Assembly (NCBI RefSeq): GCF_027580225.2
Contig: NC_073359.2
Coordinates: 9,863,001-9,927,000, forward strand
Direction of reading: 5' to 3'
DNA: 64,000 nt
Origin: Misgurnus anguillicaudatus
Lineage: Eukaryota > Chordata > Actinopteri > Cypriniformes > Cobitidae
Part shown: positions 63,437 to 64,000 of the stretch, one piece after another
Numbering within the stretch: the stretch's first letter is position 1
How the letters are laid out: each line of letters opens with the position of its first letter
The notes under the pieces: generated by a model
What the model was told of the DNA's origin: nothing
What the model saw: only the letters and a program-made list of their open reading frames with translations
Database searches by the model: none
Position numbers and translations under genes: made by a program

Positions 63437-64000
63437 CTGGAACATCAGAGACAATAGAGTGAAGTACAAAGACGCCAATCCGCTCTGTGTCAAGATATAC
63501 ACATGCCATCTGGACAAAAGTAAACATTTAGAATCAAACAGACTGTAACACATACTAGTTTAAGTCAGTCCTACGGGTAATATGCCAAGCATAGTTTTCA
63601 TTCTTCTAATCAACAATGATTATAGATATAGTTGAGTTTAACTTCTGTACTGTTTTGCACATATAGTTAGGCTACTACATTATTGGTCTACTACATTATT
63701 AATCCAGGACTAGAATTTATATTAGAACATTTGAGTAGTTTTTACAAACAAACCTTACAAAAACAGTACTGGTGTGTGCATCTTGAGACAAAACGATAGC
63801 ATTAATATATGTTAAGATATGTCAGGTGAAGGCATTTTAGTCAGGGACTAAGATAATCCCTGTCCGGGAAAACACTCCTATGTGTGTAATGTCATTGTGA
63901 CTAAATATCAAAAATTATTAAATTAAGATAAATTTACTTGAAAAGTTTCAAGAAAATAACCCACATTAAGTATAGTTTTCTGATATTATTAAACATTTAT
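63437..64000. other. crb1 intron 2 (right edge), nothing recognised
   Basis: AT-rich intron upstream of exon 3. The large N-terminal EGF exon must lie beyond the window. Confidence 0.6.

Overview
The window is a stretch of a teleost fish chromosome, most likely a cyprinid. The evidence is vertebrate-type split genes with GT-AG introns, very dense DNA-transposon and MITE content of the kind seen in zebrafish and carps, tRNA-derived SINEs, and long CA, TA and GAAA simple repeats. Two protein genes lie tail to tail. The 3' half of dennd1b is on the plus strand (ten exons, 4007-37191). All but the N-terminal part of crb1 is on the minus strand (ten exons, 63436 down to 45718). Human DENND1B and CRB1 are also convergent neighbours (1q31.3), so this is an old linkage. 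The paralogous pair DENND1A/CRB2 was considered and rejected from the protein sequences.

Region by region: 1-4006 is intron or upstream sequence of dennd1b with nested transposons and a 23-bp minisatellite that repeats an E-box. Exons at 4007-24183 encode the end of the DENN module and the start of the tail. Exons at 34349-37191 encode the acidic and Ser/Pro-rich C-terminus, and a poly(A) signal lies at 37822. From 37.2 to 45.7 kb the sequence is intergenic and mostly MITEs. crb1 then runs leftward from beyond the right edge, through EGF-like and laminin-G exons, to a last exon with the membrane helix and a tail ending ERLI. The two products do not act in one pathway: DENND1B is a Rab35 exchange factor in endocytosis, and CRB1 is an apical polarity protein of photoreceptors and Mueller glia.

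The most interesting signals are inside crb1. A 15-codon signal-peptide-like exon (60218-60263) sits in the intron before exon 6 and joins it in phase. Exon 11 can be read past its donor into a different hydrophobic C-terminus that ends at 51078. Together these define a short membrane isoform that matches, by position and design, the photoreceptor isoform CRB1-B of mammals. Two further unannotated-looking exons keep frame: a 45-nt microexon (54543-54587) and an 80-nt cassette (48297-48376). Intron 10 also holds a homopurine/homopyrimidine tract of about 2.5 kb.

The remaining sequence is largely transposon debris. Several cases are nested two to four deep with target-site duplications that can be read exactly. 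TTAA-duplicating, piggyBac-type MITEs and hAT-type MITEs dominate. No intact transposase gene was found.
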